DNA from: CAZGRP01 sp964527995
Lineage (GTDB): Bacteria > Zhuqueibacterota > Zhuqueibacteria > Oceanimicrobiales > CAZGRP01
DNA length: 34,097 bases
NCBI GenBank assembly: GCA_964527995.1
Contig: CAZGRP010000044.1
Location: forward strand, 1-34,097
Reading direction: 5' to 3'
Shown here: piece by piece, positions 18,679 through 26,969 of the stretch
Numbering within the stretch: position 1 is the first letter of the stretch
Layout: each line of letters begins with the position of its first letter
Made by a program: the position numbers and the translations under genes
The notes under the pieces: generated by a model
Databases searched by the model: none
What the model saw: the letters and a program-made list of their open reading frames with translations, nothing else
What the model was told of the DNA's origin: nothing

Positions 18679-19113
18679 ATGGCTGAGGGACGCGTGCTGG
18701 CTGTCGACTTCGGGCAGCGACGTCTCGGGATCGCCATCAGCGATCCCCTGGGCTTGACTGCTCAAGGCTTGCCGACAATCCACGTTCGCAATCTCTCGGA
18801 GGCGGTCCAGGCGGTGCAGGACCTGGTCTCACGGTATCAGGTCAGTGAGATCGTTGTCGGCTTGCCGCTACATCTCAGCGGCGCCGCGTCTCGGCAAAGT
18901 CAGAAAGCAAAGCGGTTTGCCGATCTGGTTTGTCAGGCATGCGGCCGGCCCGTCCGACTCTGGGATGAGCGCTATACCTCGGTCGAGGCGGCGCGCACCC
19001 TGCGCCAGGTTGGAAAATCGCCCAGTCGCCACCGTGACAAGTTGAATGAGCTTGCCGCGGTGTTTATTTTGCAAGGATATCTTGAGCGGAGGCACTCGCA
19101 GCGCAAGACATGA
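18679..19113 (+). CDS. yqgF: Putative pre-16S rRNA nuclease / Holliday-junction resolvase-like YqgF
   Basis: RNase H-fold nuclease of the YqgF/RuvX family, implicated in 16S rRNA 5'-end maturation. It has 144 residues. The first acidic residue is in LAVDFGQRRLGIAISDP (D10), then EIVVGLPLHLSG, and the DER motif (D96-E97-R98) in LWDERYTSVEA. At the place of the third family acidic residue (usually I-D-x-x-A-A) the sequence has L-N-E-L-A-A, so N123 stands where Asp is expected, with E124 next to it. It starts at ATG 18679 with a weak GGG upstream. The stop overlaps the next gene by 4 nt. Confidence 0.9.
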   Translation: MAEGRVLAVDFGQRRLGIAISDPLGLTAQGLPTIHVRNLSEAVQAVQDLVSRYQVSEIVVGLPLHLSGAASRQSQKAKRFADLVCQACGRPVRLWDERYTSVEAARTLRQVGKSPSRHRDKLNELAAVFILQGYLERRHSQRKT

Positions 19114-20120
19114 ACCGGATACGCATAGCGGTGATCGGCACCGGCAGCATCGCCCAGGTGGTGCACATCCCCCTCTGGAAGAAGATCGACGGAGCGGAGG
19201 TTGTCGCCGTCTGCGACATCAACAAGGCAAAAGCGAACTGGGTGGCAGATCGGTTCAAGATCCCGCACGTTTTCCACTCCGAAGACGACCTGCTCAAGTC
19301 GGGTCTGGTGGATGCGGCCGACATCTGTGTGCCCACCAACATCCACATGCGGGTGGCGGTGGACTCGCTTTCGGCGGGACTCCACGTGATGGTGGAAAAG
19401 CCCATCGCCCGCAACCACCAGGAGGCCAGGCGCATGGTCGAGGCGGCGCAGCGCTACGATCGTCATCTGATGGTGGCGATGAACGTGCGCTTCCGTCAGG
19501 ACGCCAGGACGTTGAAAAACTTCGCGACCAGCGGAGAACTGGGCGAGGTCTTCTACGCCAAAGCAGGTTGGCTGCGCAGAAAGGAGAAACGCGGTGAGAA
19601 AACCTGGTTCACCGATCGCCGAATCTCCGGAGGCGGGGTGCTGATGGACCTCGGCGTGCAGATGATCGACCTAGGTCTCTGGCTGATGGGGAATCCGAAG
19701 GCCGAGAGCGTCAAGGCGGTTACTTACAACCGCGTTGCCGGGCTGGAAGTGGAGGACGCCGTCGGTAGTTTCATCCAGTTCACCAACGGAGCGGCTTTTT
19801 CGATAGAGGCAAGCTGGAGCCTGTTCGGCGAGAAAGATGTTTTCTACACGAACCTGTTCGGCACCCAGGGCGGTGCTTTGCTCAATCCGCTGCGGATCCA
19901 CAAGGAGCTTCACGGCAGCATGGTCAACGTAACTCCCGCGGTGAAGGAGTCCCCATCGAATCTCTATAAACGATCCTATCAGAACGAACTCGAACACTTC
20001 ATCCAGGTGCTGCAGCAAGGGATCCCTCTCGAATCCCCCGGCACCGAGAGTCTTGAACGCATGCGCATCATCGACGCCGTCTATCAATCAGCCGAAAGTG
20101 GAAAAGAGGTGCGTCTTTGA
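19110..20120 (+). CDS. Gfo/Idh/MocA family NAD(P)-dependent oxidoreductase
   Basis: A 336-residue dehydrogenase-like protein. The Rossmann fold begins at once (IRIAVIGTGSIAQ, glycines near 10-12), followed by VVAVCDIN. The family hallmark EKPIA is at residues 96-100 (E96-K97-P98). The GGGVLMDLGVQMIDLGLWLMG segment supplies the conserved Asp and a Gln where many members have the catalytic His. Substrates in this family are usually sugars or inositols; none can be assigned here. It overlaps yqgF by 4 nt (ATGA) and abuts lnt, so all three are co-transcribed. A role in surface sugar modification is possible but is only inference from context. Confidence 0.9.
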   Translation: MNRIRIAVIGTGSIAQVVHIPLWKKIDGAEVVAVCDINKAKANWVADRFKIPHVFHSEDDLLKSGLVDAADICVPTNIHMRVAVDSLSAGLHVMVEKPIARNHQEARRMVEAAQRYDRHLMVAMNVRFRQDARTLKNFATSGELGEVFYAKAGWLRRKEKRGEKTWFTDRRISGGGVLMDLGVQMIDLGLWLMGNPKAESVKAVTYNRVAGLEVEDAVGSFIQFTNGAAFSIEASWSLFGEKDVFYTNLFGTQGGALLNPLRIHKELHGSMVNVTPAVKESPSNLYKRSYQNELEHFIQVLQQGIPLESPGTESLERMRIIDAVYQSAESGKEVRL

Positions 20121-21745
20121 TGAGGCGAGATCTCTTTCTGGCCCTGACCAGCGGCCTGGCCTTCACGCTCGCCTTTCCACCGTTCCGTCTTGGTTTTCTT
20201 GCCTACTGGGCGCTGGTACCCCTTTTCTTTCTTCTCGACGACAAGCAGCCGGGCGATGCGTTTCGTTGGGGCTATCTGGCGGGTCTGTTTATCAGTTTCG
20301 GCACCATCTATTGGATCGGCTGGGTGACGGTGCCGGGTGCCCTGGCCACTCTGGCGATCCATCCCCTCTATTTCGGCCTCTACGGCCTCCTGCACGTCTT
20401 CCTGCGGCGGCGGCTGGGACAGGCATACATCTTCGCCATCCCCTTCCTGTGGACCGGCATTGAGTATCTGAAGTCGCTCGGTGAGCTTGGCTTTCCCTGG
20501 GTGTCGTTGGGGTATACACAGTCGTATTATCTCTCCCTGATTCAGTTTTCGACCTATACCAGCGTCTTTGGCGTCTCCTTTTGGGTGGCCACCATCAATG
20601 CCCTGGTCTACGCGATTGTGCTCAATTTGCAGAACATTCGCCGGTCGCTGGTGCTGCTGGCCATCCTCATCCTCCTTTTCCTGGTGCCCTGGATCTACGG
20701 CCGTCAGGTCATCCCCAAAGCGAACGAGTTTCAGGAGACGATCCGAGTCGCGGTGGTGCAGGGGAACATCGATCCGTACATGAAGTGGGCGAAGGAGAAT
20801 CAGCATCTCAGCTTCGATGTTTACGGCGACCTCACCAGGGAGGCTGCTTCTTCGCGTCCCGACCTGATCGTCTGGCCGGAGACCGCTACACCGGCTTACT
20901 TACGGATCGACCGGAAGCATCTTGACTGGATTTTCGCCCTGGTCGACTCGCTCGGTGTGCCGCTGGTTACCGGCACGCCAGACGTCAAGTTTTTCGGCAA
21001 CGGCGCCTATCGAACCTACAATTCGGTATTTTTGCTGATTCCCAACCAGCGCTCCATCCAGTCGTATGCCAAGGTGCATCTGGTTCCCTTCGGAGAGCGT
21101 GTGCCGTATGAGGATCGCCTGCCCTTTATCAAGGCGCTGCTCGATCGGCTTGAGATGGGGGAGGGGAACTTTTCCCCTGGCAAGGAGATTGTAGTGCTTG
21201 GCATGCCGTGGCAGGGAGGGGAATTGGGCCTCGGGCCGGTGATCTGCTTCGAATCGATATTTCCCGACCTGGTACGCCGGTTCATTGCTCGCGGTGCTGG
21301 ACTGCTTCTGGTGGTTACCAACGATGCCTGGTTCGGGAAGGAATGGGTGGCCACGAGTTTGGCCAATAGACGGCCGAAGTGGCTGTTCGGCACGCTGGCG
21401 CGCTGGCTGTCGTCGGGGATGTACCAGCATGCCCGTATTGCTGTTTTCCGCGCCATCGAAAACCGCATCAGCATTGCCCGAGCTGCCAACACGGGTGTGT
21501 CGGAGATGATCGACCCTTATGGCAGGGTCCGCAAGCGTCTCGGTATCTGGCGACGCGGTGTGCTCGTCGATGATTTGCCTCCGCGCGGGGAGGAGACCTT
21601 TTACTCGCGGCATGGAGACCTGTTTGCGAAAACCGTGCTTGGGGTCAACCTGATTCCGTTGACTCTTGCATGGCTTGGCCCCTGGAGAGTGGCCCGGTCG
21701 AGAAAACGAGCCGGGTCGGAACCGAAACCTGTGGTGATGTCGTGA
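20120..21745 (+). CDS. lnt: Apolipoprotein N-acyltransferase
   Basis: Integral inner-membrane enzyme that adds the third acyl chain to lipoproteins. It has 541 residues. Several N-terminal membrane helices occupy about residues 1-200 and one lies near the C-terminus. The nitrilase-like domain has the catalytic triad E254 (LIVWPETATP), K318 (YAKVHLVPFGERVPYED) and C376 (GPVICFESIFPD), followed by LVVTNDAWFG and the RAIENRISIARAANTGVSEMIDPYG segment. ATG 20120 overlaps the preceding stop by 1 nt (TGATG), with AGAGG at about 20105-20109; a TTG at 20117 is possible. Several predicted lipoproteins in the window, such as BamD, would be its clients. Confidence 0.95.
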   Translation: MRRDLFLALTSGLAFTLAFPPFRLGFLAYWALVPLFFLLDDKQPGDAFRWGYLAGLFISFGTIYWIGWVTVPGALATLAIHPLYFGLYGLLHVFLRRRLGQAYIFAIPFLWTGIEYLKSLGELGFPWVSLGYTQSYYLSLIQFSTYTSVFGVSFWVATINALVYAIVLNLQNIRRSLVLLAILILLFLVPWIYGRQVIPKANEFQETIRVAVVQGNIDPYMKWAKENQHLSFDVYGDLTREAASSRPDLIVWPETATPAYLRIDRKHLDWIFALVDSLGVPLVTGTPDVKFFGNGAYRTYNSVFLLIPNQRSIQSYAKVHLVPFGERVPYEDRLPFIKALLDRLEMGEGNFSPGKEIVVLGMPWQGGELGLGPVICFESIFPDLVRRFIARGAGLLLVVTNDAWFGKEWVATSLANRRPKWLFGTLARWLSSGMYQHARIAVFRAIENRISIARAANTGVSEMIDPYGRVRKRLGIWRRGVLVDDLPPRGEETFYSRHGDLFAKTVLGVNLIPLTLAWLGPWRVARSRKRAGSEPKPVVMS

Positions 21746-22776
21746 AGTGGTGGTTGGGTGTATGGATGGCGATTTCTCTTCTCTTCGGCCAGGCAGAGGA
21801 CCTTTGGAGTTCTCCGCAGGGAGTCTATTACGGCGCGGTCAGTACCACCCGGGCCCGGCCGATTTCCATGGGCGGCGCCTTCATGGCGATCGAGGACGAC
21901 CTGCCCGCCATCGGCTACAATCCGGGAGCCTTCTCGCTCTACCGGAGCCCGAGGTCCCACCGGCTGACGCTCTTCTTGAATGCCGTGGGGCCGGTGGTGG
22001 CCGCCCGCGACTGGGACACGCTGGTTCGGGATCGTTCCCTCGATGCTCAAGAGGTCCTTGGTCTGGTGGGCCTTCTGGTCAAAGGCGCGGCTTTTTCGGC
22101 GGGTGCACTCGATATAGGGGTCCTGTTTGGCGAGCAGGCGCTTCTTCGCCCAGAGGATGTGCCGCAGGCCGACATTCTGGACCCGGCACAACTGCTGGAC
22201 CACCAGTCGAGCTGGGCCATCATTCGCGTGAAGCCTGCTGACCGGGTGGCGCTCGGTGTTTCGGGCAGCCTGGTCACCTCGGGCAGGCAGGGGGAGGCAA
22301 GGCATGGTTTCAGTGTCAGTTACGGAATCTGGCTGCATCCTGCGCGATCGGTTCAGATCGGCGTGTCGTATCTGAGCCTGAGCGGCAAGGTCACACGAGT
22401 GCGCATGCCGTTGGAGCGGCTGCAGAACGATTCGGTCAACCTGGGCGTGGCCCTTCGACCGACGTCGACGACGGTGCTGGCGATCGATTTGCGCAGCGTC
22501 GGCGAGCAACAGGATCAGATTCTCAGCCAAACGCATTTCGGCATCGAGCAGACGATTTTCTCTCAGGTGGCTGTACGGGGCGGATTCTACGACCGGCCTG
22601 GGAAGGATTCCTACGTCATCACGGGAGGGATTGGGCTGCTGGGTTCCGACACGTTTTTTGGGCCGGATCGTCATTTCGGCCATCCGAGTTTCATGTTCAA
22701 TTATGCTTTTGCGGTCGCGGTGAGGGGCGCGGTGAGGGACCGGTGGCATCTGCTGTCGCTGATCCTGCGCATTTAG
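21742..22776 (+). CDS. PorV-like outer-membrane beta-barrel protein
   Basis: A predicted exported barrel protein of 344 residues. It starts at GTG 21742 in a 4-nt GTGA overlap with lnt. An earlier ATG at 21670 in the same frame would overlap lnt by 76 nt and put charged residues before the signal peptide. The signal peptide is short (VKWWLGVWMAISLLFGQA). The mature N-terminus has a PorV-type motif, TTRARPISMGGAFMAIEDDLPAIGYNPGAFSL, where family members usually have YWNPAG. Alternating beta-strands follow and the protein ends in SLILRI. It is more divergent than the paralogue at 9183. Co-transcription with lnt and proximity to bamD fit an outer-membrane role; the substrate is unknown. Confidence 0.75.
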   Translation: MKWWLGVWMAISLLFGQAEDLWSSPQGVYYGAVSTTRARPISMGGAFMAIEDDLPAIGYNPGAFSLYRSPRSHRLTLFLNAVGPVVAARDWDTLVRDRSLDAQEVLGLVGLLVKGAAFSAGALDIGVLFGEQALLRPEDVPQADILDPAQLLDHQSSWAIIRVKPADRVALGVSGSLVTSGRQGEARHGFSVSYGIWLHPARSVQIGVSYLSLSGKVTRVRMPLERLQNDSVNLGVALRPTSTTVLAIDLRSVGEQQDQILSQTHFGIEQTIFSQVAVRGGFYDRPGKDSYVITGGIGLLGSDTFFGPDRHFGHPSFMFNYAFAVAVRGAVRDRWHLLSLILRI

Positions 22777-22808
22777 GGACACACCGTGCCTGATTTGCCG
22801 GGGGAACT

Positions 22809-23510
22809 TTGACCTGTGGCCTCAGGTTTCATGAGCGTGTGAACTTCCGGAAATCGACACTGTGTTCGCTGATCCTGATGGCGCCGCTGTTTGCGTGCGG
22901 CCAGGCGCCGCCCGTTGCGTCGGAGGCGGCCGATGTGGCGACCAACCTCGACCTGCTGACACAAGCGATCAGGTCGATTGGAACCGAGCTGGCAAGCGTT
23001 GCTGAAGTCGATTCTCTGAGAGGCCTTGACGTGCAGACTCAGGCGCCGTCGCCTGAGGTCGCAGACCTGGTGGAGGCGGTTGTGGTGAACGAACTGCAGC
23101 GCCAGGGCCGTCACGAGCTGTATCGTGTCGAGGCTGGGGCCTCCGATGTTGGCGATGGCCGACCCCGGCATCGTCTGGAGTTAAGGGTGCTGGAACTCGG
23201 CGTGGAGTACGCCGACCGCCGTGGCGATGGGCTGTTTCAGCGTGCCACTGTGCGCCGTACGGCGGCCGTGCGTGTGGCTGCGAAGCTGGTGTCCCCTCAG
23301 GGCCGAATCCTGTGGGCGGACGAGCGCAAAGCTGAGAAGCGCGACAGAGTGGCCGTGGCAGCTGTCGGCAGAGTGGAGGGTAGGGCGCCCGCGTTCGCTC
23401 GCGGTCGCGTCCCGAATCCCGGAGGTTTTCTCCGCGGTGTCGTCGAACCACTTTTCCTTGCCGGTGCCGCGGGAGCAGTGATCTACTTTTTCTTCACCTT
23501 TCGAAATTAA
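22809..23510 (+). CDS. Unrecognised exported protein, possible lipoprotein with C-terminal membrane segment
   Basis: I do not recognise this family with certainty. The N-terminus has a signal-like stretch (LCSLILMAPLFACG) with a possible lipobox at LFAC. The middle alternates helix and strand: LVEAVVVNELQRQGRHELYRV, LELRVLELGVEYADRR, and VRVAAKLVSPQGRILWADERKAEKRDRV. This reads like the small alpha/beta domain of LpoB/CsgG-type envelope lipoproteins, but that is a guess. The last 25 residues (PLFLAGAAGAVIYFFFTF, then RN) form a membrane segment. Starts possible are TTG 22809, 5 nt after GGGGGA, and GTG 22839. It lies between the barrel gene and bamD, which suggests an envelope function. Confidence 0.6.
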   Translation: MTCGLRFHERVNFRKSTLCSLILMAPLFACGQAPPVASEAADVATNLDLLTQAIRSIGTELASVAEVDSLRGLDVQTQAPSPEVADLVEAVVVNELQRQGRHELYRVEAGASDVGDGRPRHRLELRVLELGVEYADRRGDGLFQRATVRRTAAVRVAAKLVSPQGRILWADERKAEKRDRVAVAAVGRVEGRAPAFARGRVPNPGGFLRGVVEPLFLAGAAGAVIYFFFTFRN

Positions 23511-23564
23511 TCCCCGGAGGGGAGCAACAACGGTCGTCACGACAATAAGAGTAACTGAAACGAC

Positions 23565-24395
23565 ATGAGACATATCGTTCGGCGGAGTGGTTGGGTGCTT
23601 CTGCTCGCGATTGCGTTCGCGACCTCAGGCTGTGGAAACAGCGTCCTGAAGAAGAACCTGACCGCAGAAGAGCGCTTTGATGTCGCTCTGAAGATGTTTC
23701 GCAAGGGCGACTATTTCAACGCCCGCACCCAGTTCAAGATCATCACGCTCAACCATCCGGGAAGCAGCGTGGTGGACAAAGCTCAGTTCTATCTTGCTGA
23801 GTGCCACTTCGGGCTGAAAGAGTACCTTCTGGCTGCCGAGGAGTACCGAAAAGTCATCCGCCTGTACCCCCGCAGCGATCTTGTCGACGACGCTCAGTTC
23901 AAAGTAGCATTGTCCTACTACAAGCTTTCGCCGAAGGCGCCCCTGGACCAGGACTACACGATGAAGGCCATTCAGGAATTCCAGCGCTTTCTGGAGGACT
24001 ATCCGGAGAGCGATCTGGTGCCCGAAGCCGAGAAGAAACTGAAGGAGCTGCGGACCAAGCTTGCGAAGAAGGACTACGATGCCGCGACCATCTACCGAAA
24101 GATGGCCTACTACGAGTCGGCTCTGATCTACTACGACAGCGTGCTGCAGAGCTACTACGACACCAAGTATGCCGACGACGCCCTCTACTGGAAAGGGGTG
24201 ATGCACAGGGAACTGCGACAGTACAAGGAGGCCCGTTCGGCTTTCGAGATGTTCCTCAAGAAGTACCCGAACAGCAAGTTCGCCCGACGGGTGCAGACCT
24301 ATCTCAAGGAGGTCAGCGAGAAACTCGAGGCTTCACGCCGCCAGGCAGACGGACAGGCTTCCAACGCCCAGCCCCCTTTCGACAAGGAGCAATGA
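23565..24395 (+). CDS. bamD: Outer-membrane assembly lipoprotein BamD
   Basis: TPR-containing lipoprotein of the BAM complex that inserts barrel proteins into the outer membrane. It has 276 residues. The signal peptide ends at a lipobox (ATSGC, C at about 23). TPR-like repeats follow: ERFDVALKMFRKGDYFNARTQFKII, AQFYLAECHFGLKEYLLAAEEYRKVI, DDAQFKVALSYYKLSPKAPLDQDYTMKAIQEFQRFLEDYPES, and AATIYRKMAYYESALIYYDSVLQSY, the BamD/YfiO pattern. The C-terminal repeat YWKGVMHRELRQYKEARSAFEMFLKKYP adds one more unit. The ribosome-binding site before ATG 23565 is weak. nadD follows 1 nt after the stop. Barrel genes nearby are its likely clients. Confidence 0.92.
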   Translation: MRHIVRRSGWVLLLAIAFATSGCGNSVLKKNLTAEERFDVALKMFRKGDYFNARTQFKIITLNHPGSSVVDKAQFYLAECHFGLKEYLLAAEEYRKVIRLYPRSDLVDDAQFKVALSYYKLSPKAPLDQDYTMKAIQEFQRFLEDYPESDLVPEAEKKLKELRTKLAKKDYDAATIYRKMAYYESALIYYDSVLQSYYDTKYADDALYWKGVMHRELRQYKEARSAFEMFLKKYPNSKFARRVQTYLKEVSEKLEASRRQADGQASNAQPPFDKEQ

Positions 24396-24396
24396 C

Positions 24397-24978
24397 GTGC
24401 GCATTGGGTTGTATGGAGGCACATACGATCCCATCCATATCGGTCATCTGATCATCGCCGAGTACGTCCGCGAGGAATTGGACCTCACCCGCATTCTTTT
24501 CATCCCGTCCGGTCATCCCCCTCACAAGAATTGTCCTACCCCAGCCAGTATCCGCGCCCAGATGGTGCGGGCGGCCATCGACGGCAACCGCTTTTTCGAG
24601 CTTTGCGACGTGGAGCTGCGGCGTCCGGGGCCGTCCTACAGCGTCGACACCATCTCCGAAGTCCAGCAGCAGTTCGGCCTGAGCCACGATGAGACGTTTT
24701 GGATGATCGGAGCTGACAGCCTTGTGGAGATGCACCTGTGGCATCAGCCGGAGCGCATCTTCGAGTTGTCCAGCGTCGTCGTCTTCCCGCGCGTCGGTGT
24801 GCGCGCAGAGGAGGCTCGCGAACCCTTCCGCAGCCAGGCGCGAGTGCTATCGCAAGCGCCGCTTCTGGACATCTCGTCCACAGAGATCCGGGCGCGAGTG
24901 CACGCCGGCAAATCCATTCGCTACCTGGTGCCGGAGGCCGTCGAGGCGATCATTCGGAGCGCCGGCCTCTATCGCTAA
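24397..24978 (+). CDS. nadD: Nicotinate-nucleotide adenylyltransferase
   Basis: Transfers AMP from ATP to nicotinate mononucleotide, forming deamido-NAD. It has 193 residues. The nucleotidyltransferase signature is at the N-terminus: GLYGGTYDPIHIGH (residues 4-17) with the HxGH motif. FIPSGHPPHK, RPGPSYSVDTI, MIGADSL, and the ISSTEIR motif near the C-terminus all fit NadD. It starts at GTG 24397, with AAGGAG (24384-24389) 7 nt upstream. It overlaps the bamD end closely and so is translated from the same transcript. The window therefore holds two NAD(P) genes, nadK at 5338 and nadD here. Confidence 0.95.
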   Translation: MRIGLYGGTYDPIHIGHLIIAEYVREELDLTRILFIPSGHPPHKNCPTPASIRAQMVRAAIDGNRFFELCDVELRRPGPSYSVDTISEVQQQFGLSHDETFWMIGADSLVEMHLWHQPERIFELSSVVVFPRVGVRAEEAREPFRSQARVLSQAPLLDISSTEIRARVHAGKSIRYLVPEAVEAIIRSAGLYR

Positions 24979-24992
24979 GTCTCAAAAAGTGC

Positions 24993-25021
24993 TTGCATTT
25001 CGCTGTGCGATCGGCTAACTT
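24993..25021 (+). promoter_or_regulatory. Candidate promoter upstream of plsC
   Basis: TTGCAT (24993-24998), 17 nt, TAACTT (25016-25021) lie in the 79-nt gap between nadD and plsC, about 37 nt before ATG 25058. The -10 match is weak (3/6), but the spacing is exact and similar to the pair at 8943. Confidence 0.4.
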
Positions 25022-25057
25022 TCGCAATGTGAAAGCAAGGGGCTGGCACTATTCCAA

Positions 25058-25750
25058 ATGATCTACTGGATTTCATACTATATCTTGAAGGGGTTGATGA
25101 AAGTTCTCTACCGTGGCGAGGTCTACGGAAAGGAGAACTTTCCCAAGGACCGGCCCTTTATCGGTGTGATCAACCACAACAGCCTGCTCGACATCCCGGC
25201 GATGGCTTTGGTGGTTGATTTCCGGGCTCGCAGCATCGTAAAAGAGGAGCTCTTCAGGGTGCCGCTGCTCGGCTGGTGGTTGCGCCGCATCGGCATGGTG
25301 CCCATCGTGCGCGGCGCTTCCGACAGGGAAGCGTTTTCGCGTGCCTTGAGTGCCTTGCAGCATGGAGAGATCTTGTTTGTAGCCCCGGAGGGCACGCGCA
25401 AGTGGAAAGACGGCAAGCGTCCCCGGCCGCGCACCGGTTTTGTCCGGCTGGCACAACTGGCTCGAGTGCCGGTGGTTCCGTGTGCTCTTCATGGCACGCG
25501 TGAGGCCCTGCCACCGGGGGCTTGGCTGCCCCGGCTGGTCAAGGTGCGAGCCATGGTCGGCAAACCGATTGAATTGGAAGAAGTGGAGGTTGTTCCAGAG
25601 AGTTATCCCAAGCTTCTGGACCAGGCCTGGTCCGTGATGAAAGAGATCTATCGCATGGAAGAGGACCTGGCGGCGATGGATGCGGGATCACGCACTTCGC
25701 AGAGACGGCAGCGTGACATGGCTCAGGCACAGCGGACGGCGGAGGCCTGA
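25058..25750 (+). CDS. plsC: 1-acyl-sn-glycerol-3-phosphate acyltransferase
   Basis: Membrane-associated acyltransferase making phosphatidic acid from lysophosphatidic acid. It has 230 residues. The family HxxxxD motif is N39-H40-NSLL-D45 (INHNSLLDIPA). The acceptor-binding motif is APEGTRKW, in place of the usual FPEGTRS, and VPIVRG and VPVVPCALHG follow the standard order. The N-terminus is hydrophobic (MIYWISYYILKGLMKVLY). It starts at ATG 25058; only weak purines precede it. The C-terminal tail after residue 190 (MEEDLAAMDAGSRTSQRRQRDMAQAQ) is a charged extension. The following glycosyltransferase overlaps or abuts it, suggesting joint membrane lipid or glycan synthesis. Confidence 0.93.
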   Translation: MIYWISYYILKGLMKVLYRGEVYGKENFPKDRPFIGVINHNSLLDIPAMALVVDFRARSIVKEELFRVPLLGWWLRRIGMVPIVRGASDREAFSRALSALQHGEILFVAPEGTRKWKDGKRPRPRTGFVRLAQLARVPVVPCALHGTREALPPGAWLPRLVKVRAMVGKPIELEEVEVVPESYPKLLDQAWSVMKEIYRMEEDLAAMDAGSRTSQRRQRDMAQAQRTAEA

Positions 25751-26900
25751 TGCTCCGCGCCGGTGTATCGTGCAGCTCTGCTCCTCGGGTTCCTGGGGCG
25801 GGATGGAGATGCATATGGCGGTGCTGTCGGACAAGCTCCGGGAAAGGGGGTATCGAGTTGTGCCGATTTGCTCGCCCAACACGGCGCTCTTCCACGACTT
25901 GAGACGCCGTGGTTTCAACCCCGTGACACTGGCAGCGGACGGCTACTTTCGTCCAGGCACTGTCCGCAACCTGGCGCGCTGGTTTCGCCGTCATCCACCG
26001 GACCTTCTTCACCTTCACTATTCGCGGGACCTCTGGAGCGTGGTCCCGGCCATGCTTTTGTCCAAACGGCTGCCCGTTGTTCTAATCAAGCATGTCGGCA
26101 CTCAAAAGCCGAAGCGTGATCCGCTGCACCGCTGGCTATATACGCATGTAGATTACGTCATCACGATCTCAGAGGTGATCCACCGCAACGTGTTGCAGAC
26201 GCACCCAGTCTCTCCGGACCGTGTCGGTCTGGTCTACCATGGCGTCGACCTTGCCAGGTTCGATCCCCGGCAGGCCGACCGAGAGGCTGTTCGGGCTGAG
26301 CTTGGCATCGGGGCTGCAGAGTTGATCGTCGGCATCGTCGGTAGAATTCAGCGCAGCAAAGGGTACCCGGAGTTCTTGGCGGCGGCGCGACGACTGAGCC
26401 ACGACTTCAATGCTTTGAGATTTCTTCTGGTTGGTGGGCCGACCCGCGGAGAAGAAGCGGAAGCAGCGGAGATCCTGTCGGCGATCGATGCCTACGGTCT
26501 TCGTGACCGGGTCATCGTCGCTGGTTATCGGGACGATGTGCCGCGCATGTTGGCGGCCATGGACGTGTTTGTGTTCCCTTCCCACGCCGAAGCGTTCGGC
26601 CTTGTGCTGATTGAGGCCATGGCGATGGAGCTGCCGGTGGTATCGAGTGACTGTGACGGTGTTCTCGATATCGTCGTTGACGCGGAGACGGGTTTTCGGG
26701 TACCTCCCGGCGATGTGACGACACTCACCCATGCCATCTCTCGGCTGCTCCGCGATCCGTCTCTGCGCCGGCGGTTCGGGAAAGCCGGGCGGGTTCGTGT
26801 CGAGGCCAAATTCGACCTCGAACGATCGGTTGGTCAGGTGGAGGCGATCTATCATCGGGTGTGGGGCGTTTCAGAGACGCCGGCCCCTATCCCGACATAG
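25713..26900 (+). CDS. Glycosyltransferase family 4 (GT-B fold)
   Basis: Sugar-nucleotide-dependent transferase of the GT4 type, probably at the inner membrane, working on lipopolysaccharide, glycolipid or exopolysaccharide. The N-terminal acceptor domain begins at IVQLCSSGSWGGMEMH. The C-terminal donor domain has VGIVGRIQRSKGYPEFLAAARRL, VFVFPSHAEAFGLVLIEAMAMELPVVSSDCDGVLDIV (the E-x7-E motif), GFRVPPGDV and a C-terminal helix. The start is unclear. ATG 25680 overlaps plsC by 71 nt, GTG 25713 overlaps by 38 nt, and GTG 25770 begins right at VQLCSSG. I used GTG 25713 as a compromise. Donor sugar and acceptor cannot be predicted. Confidence 0.85.
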   Translation: MTWLRHSGRRRPDAPRRCIVQLCSSGSWGGMEMHMAVLSDKLRERGYRVVPICSPNTALFHDLRRRGFNPVTLAADGYFRPGTVRNLARWFRRHPPDLLHLHYSRDLWSVVPAMLLSKRLPVVLIKHVGTQKPKRDPLHRWLYTHVDYVITISEVIHRNVLQTHPVSPDRVGLVYHGVDLARFDPRQADREAVRAELGIGAAELIVGIVGRIQRSKGYPEFLAAARRLSHDFNALRFLLVGGPTRGEEAEAAEILSAIDAYGLRDRVIVAGYRDDVPRMLAAMDVFVFPSHAEAFGLVLIEAMAMELPVVSSDCDGVLDIVVDAETGFRVPPGDVTTLTHAISRLLRDPSLRRRFGKAGRVRVEAKFDLERSVGQVEAIYHRVWGVSETPAPIPT

Positions 26901-26969
26901 CCGCGCTTTCACCGCTGTGCGAACGATCAATCGACATCAGGCTTGAGCTTGATGAAGGAGGGATTCACG

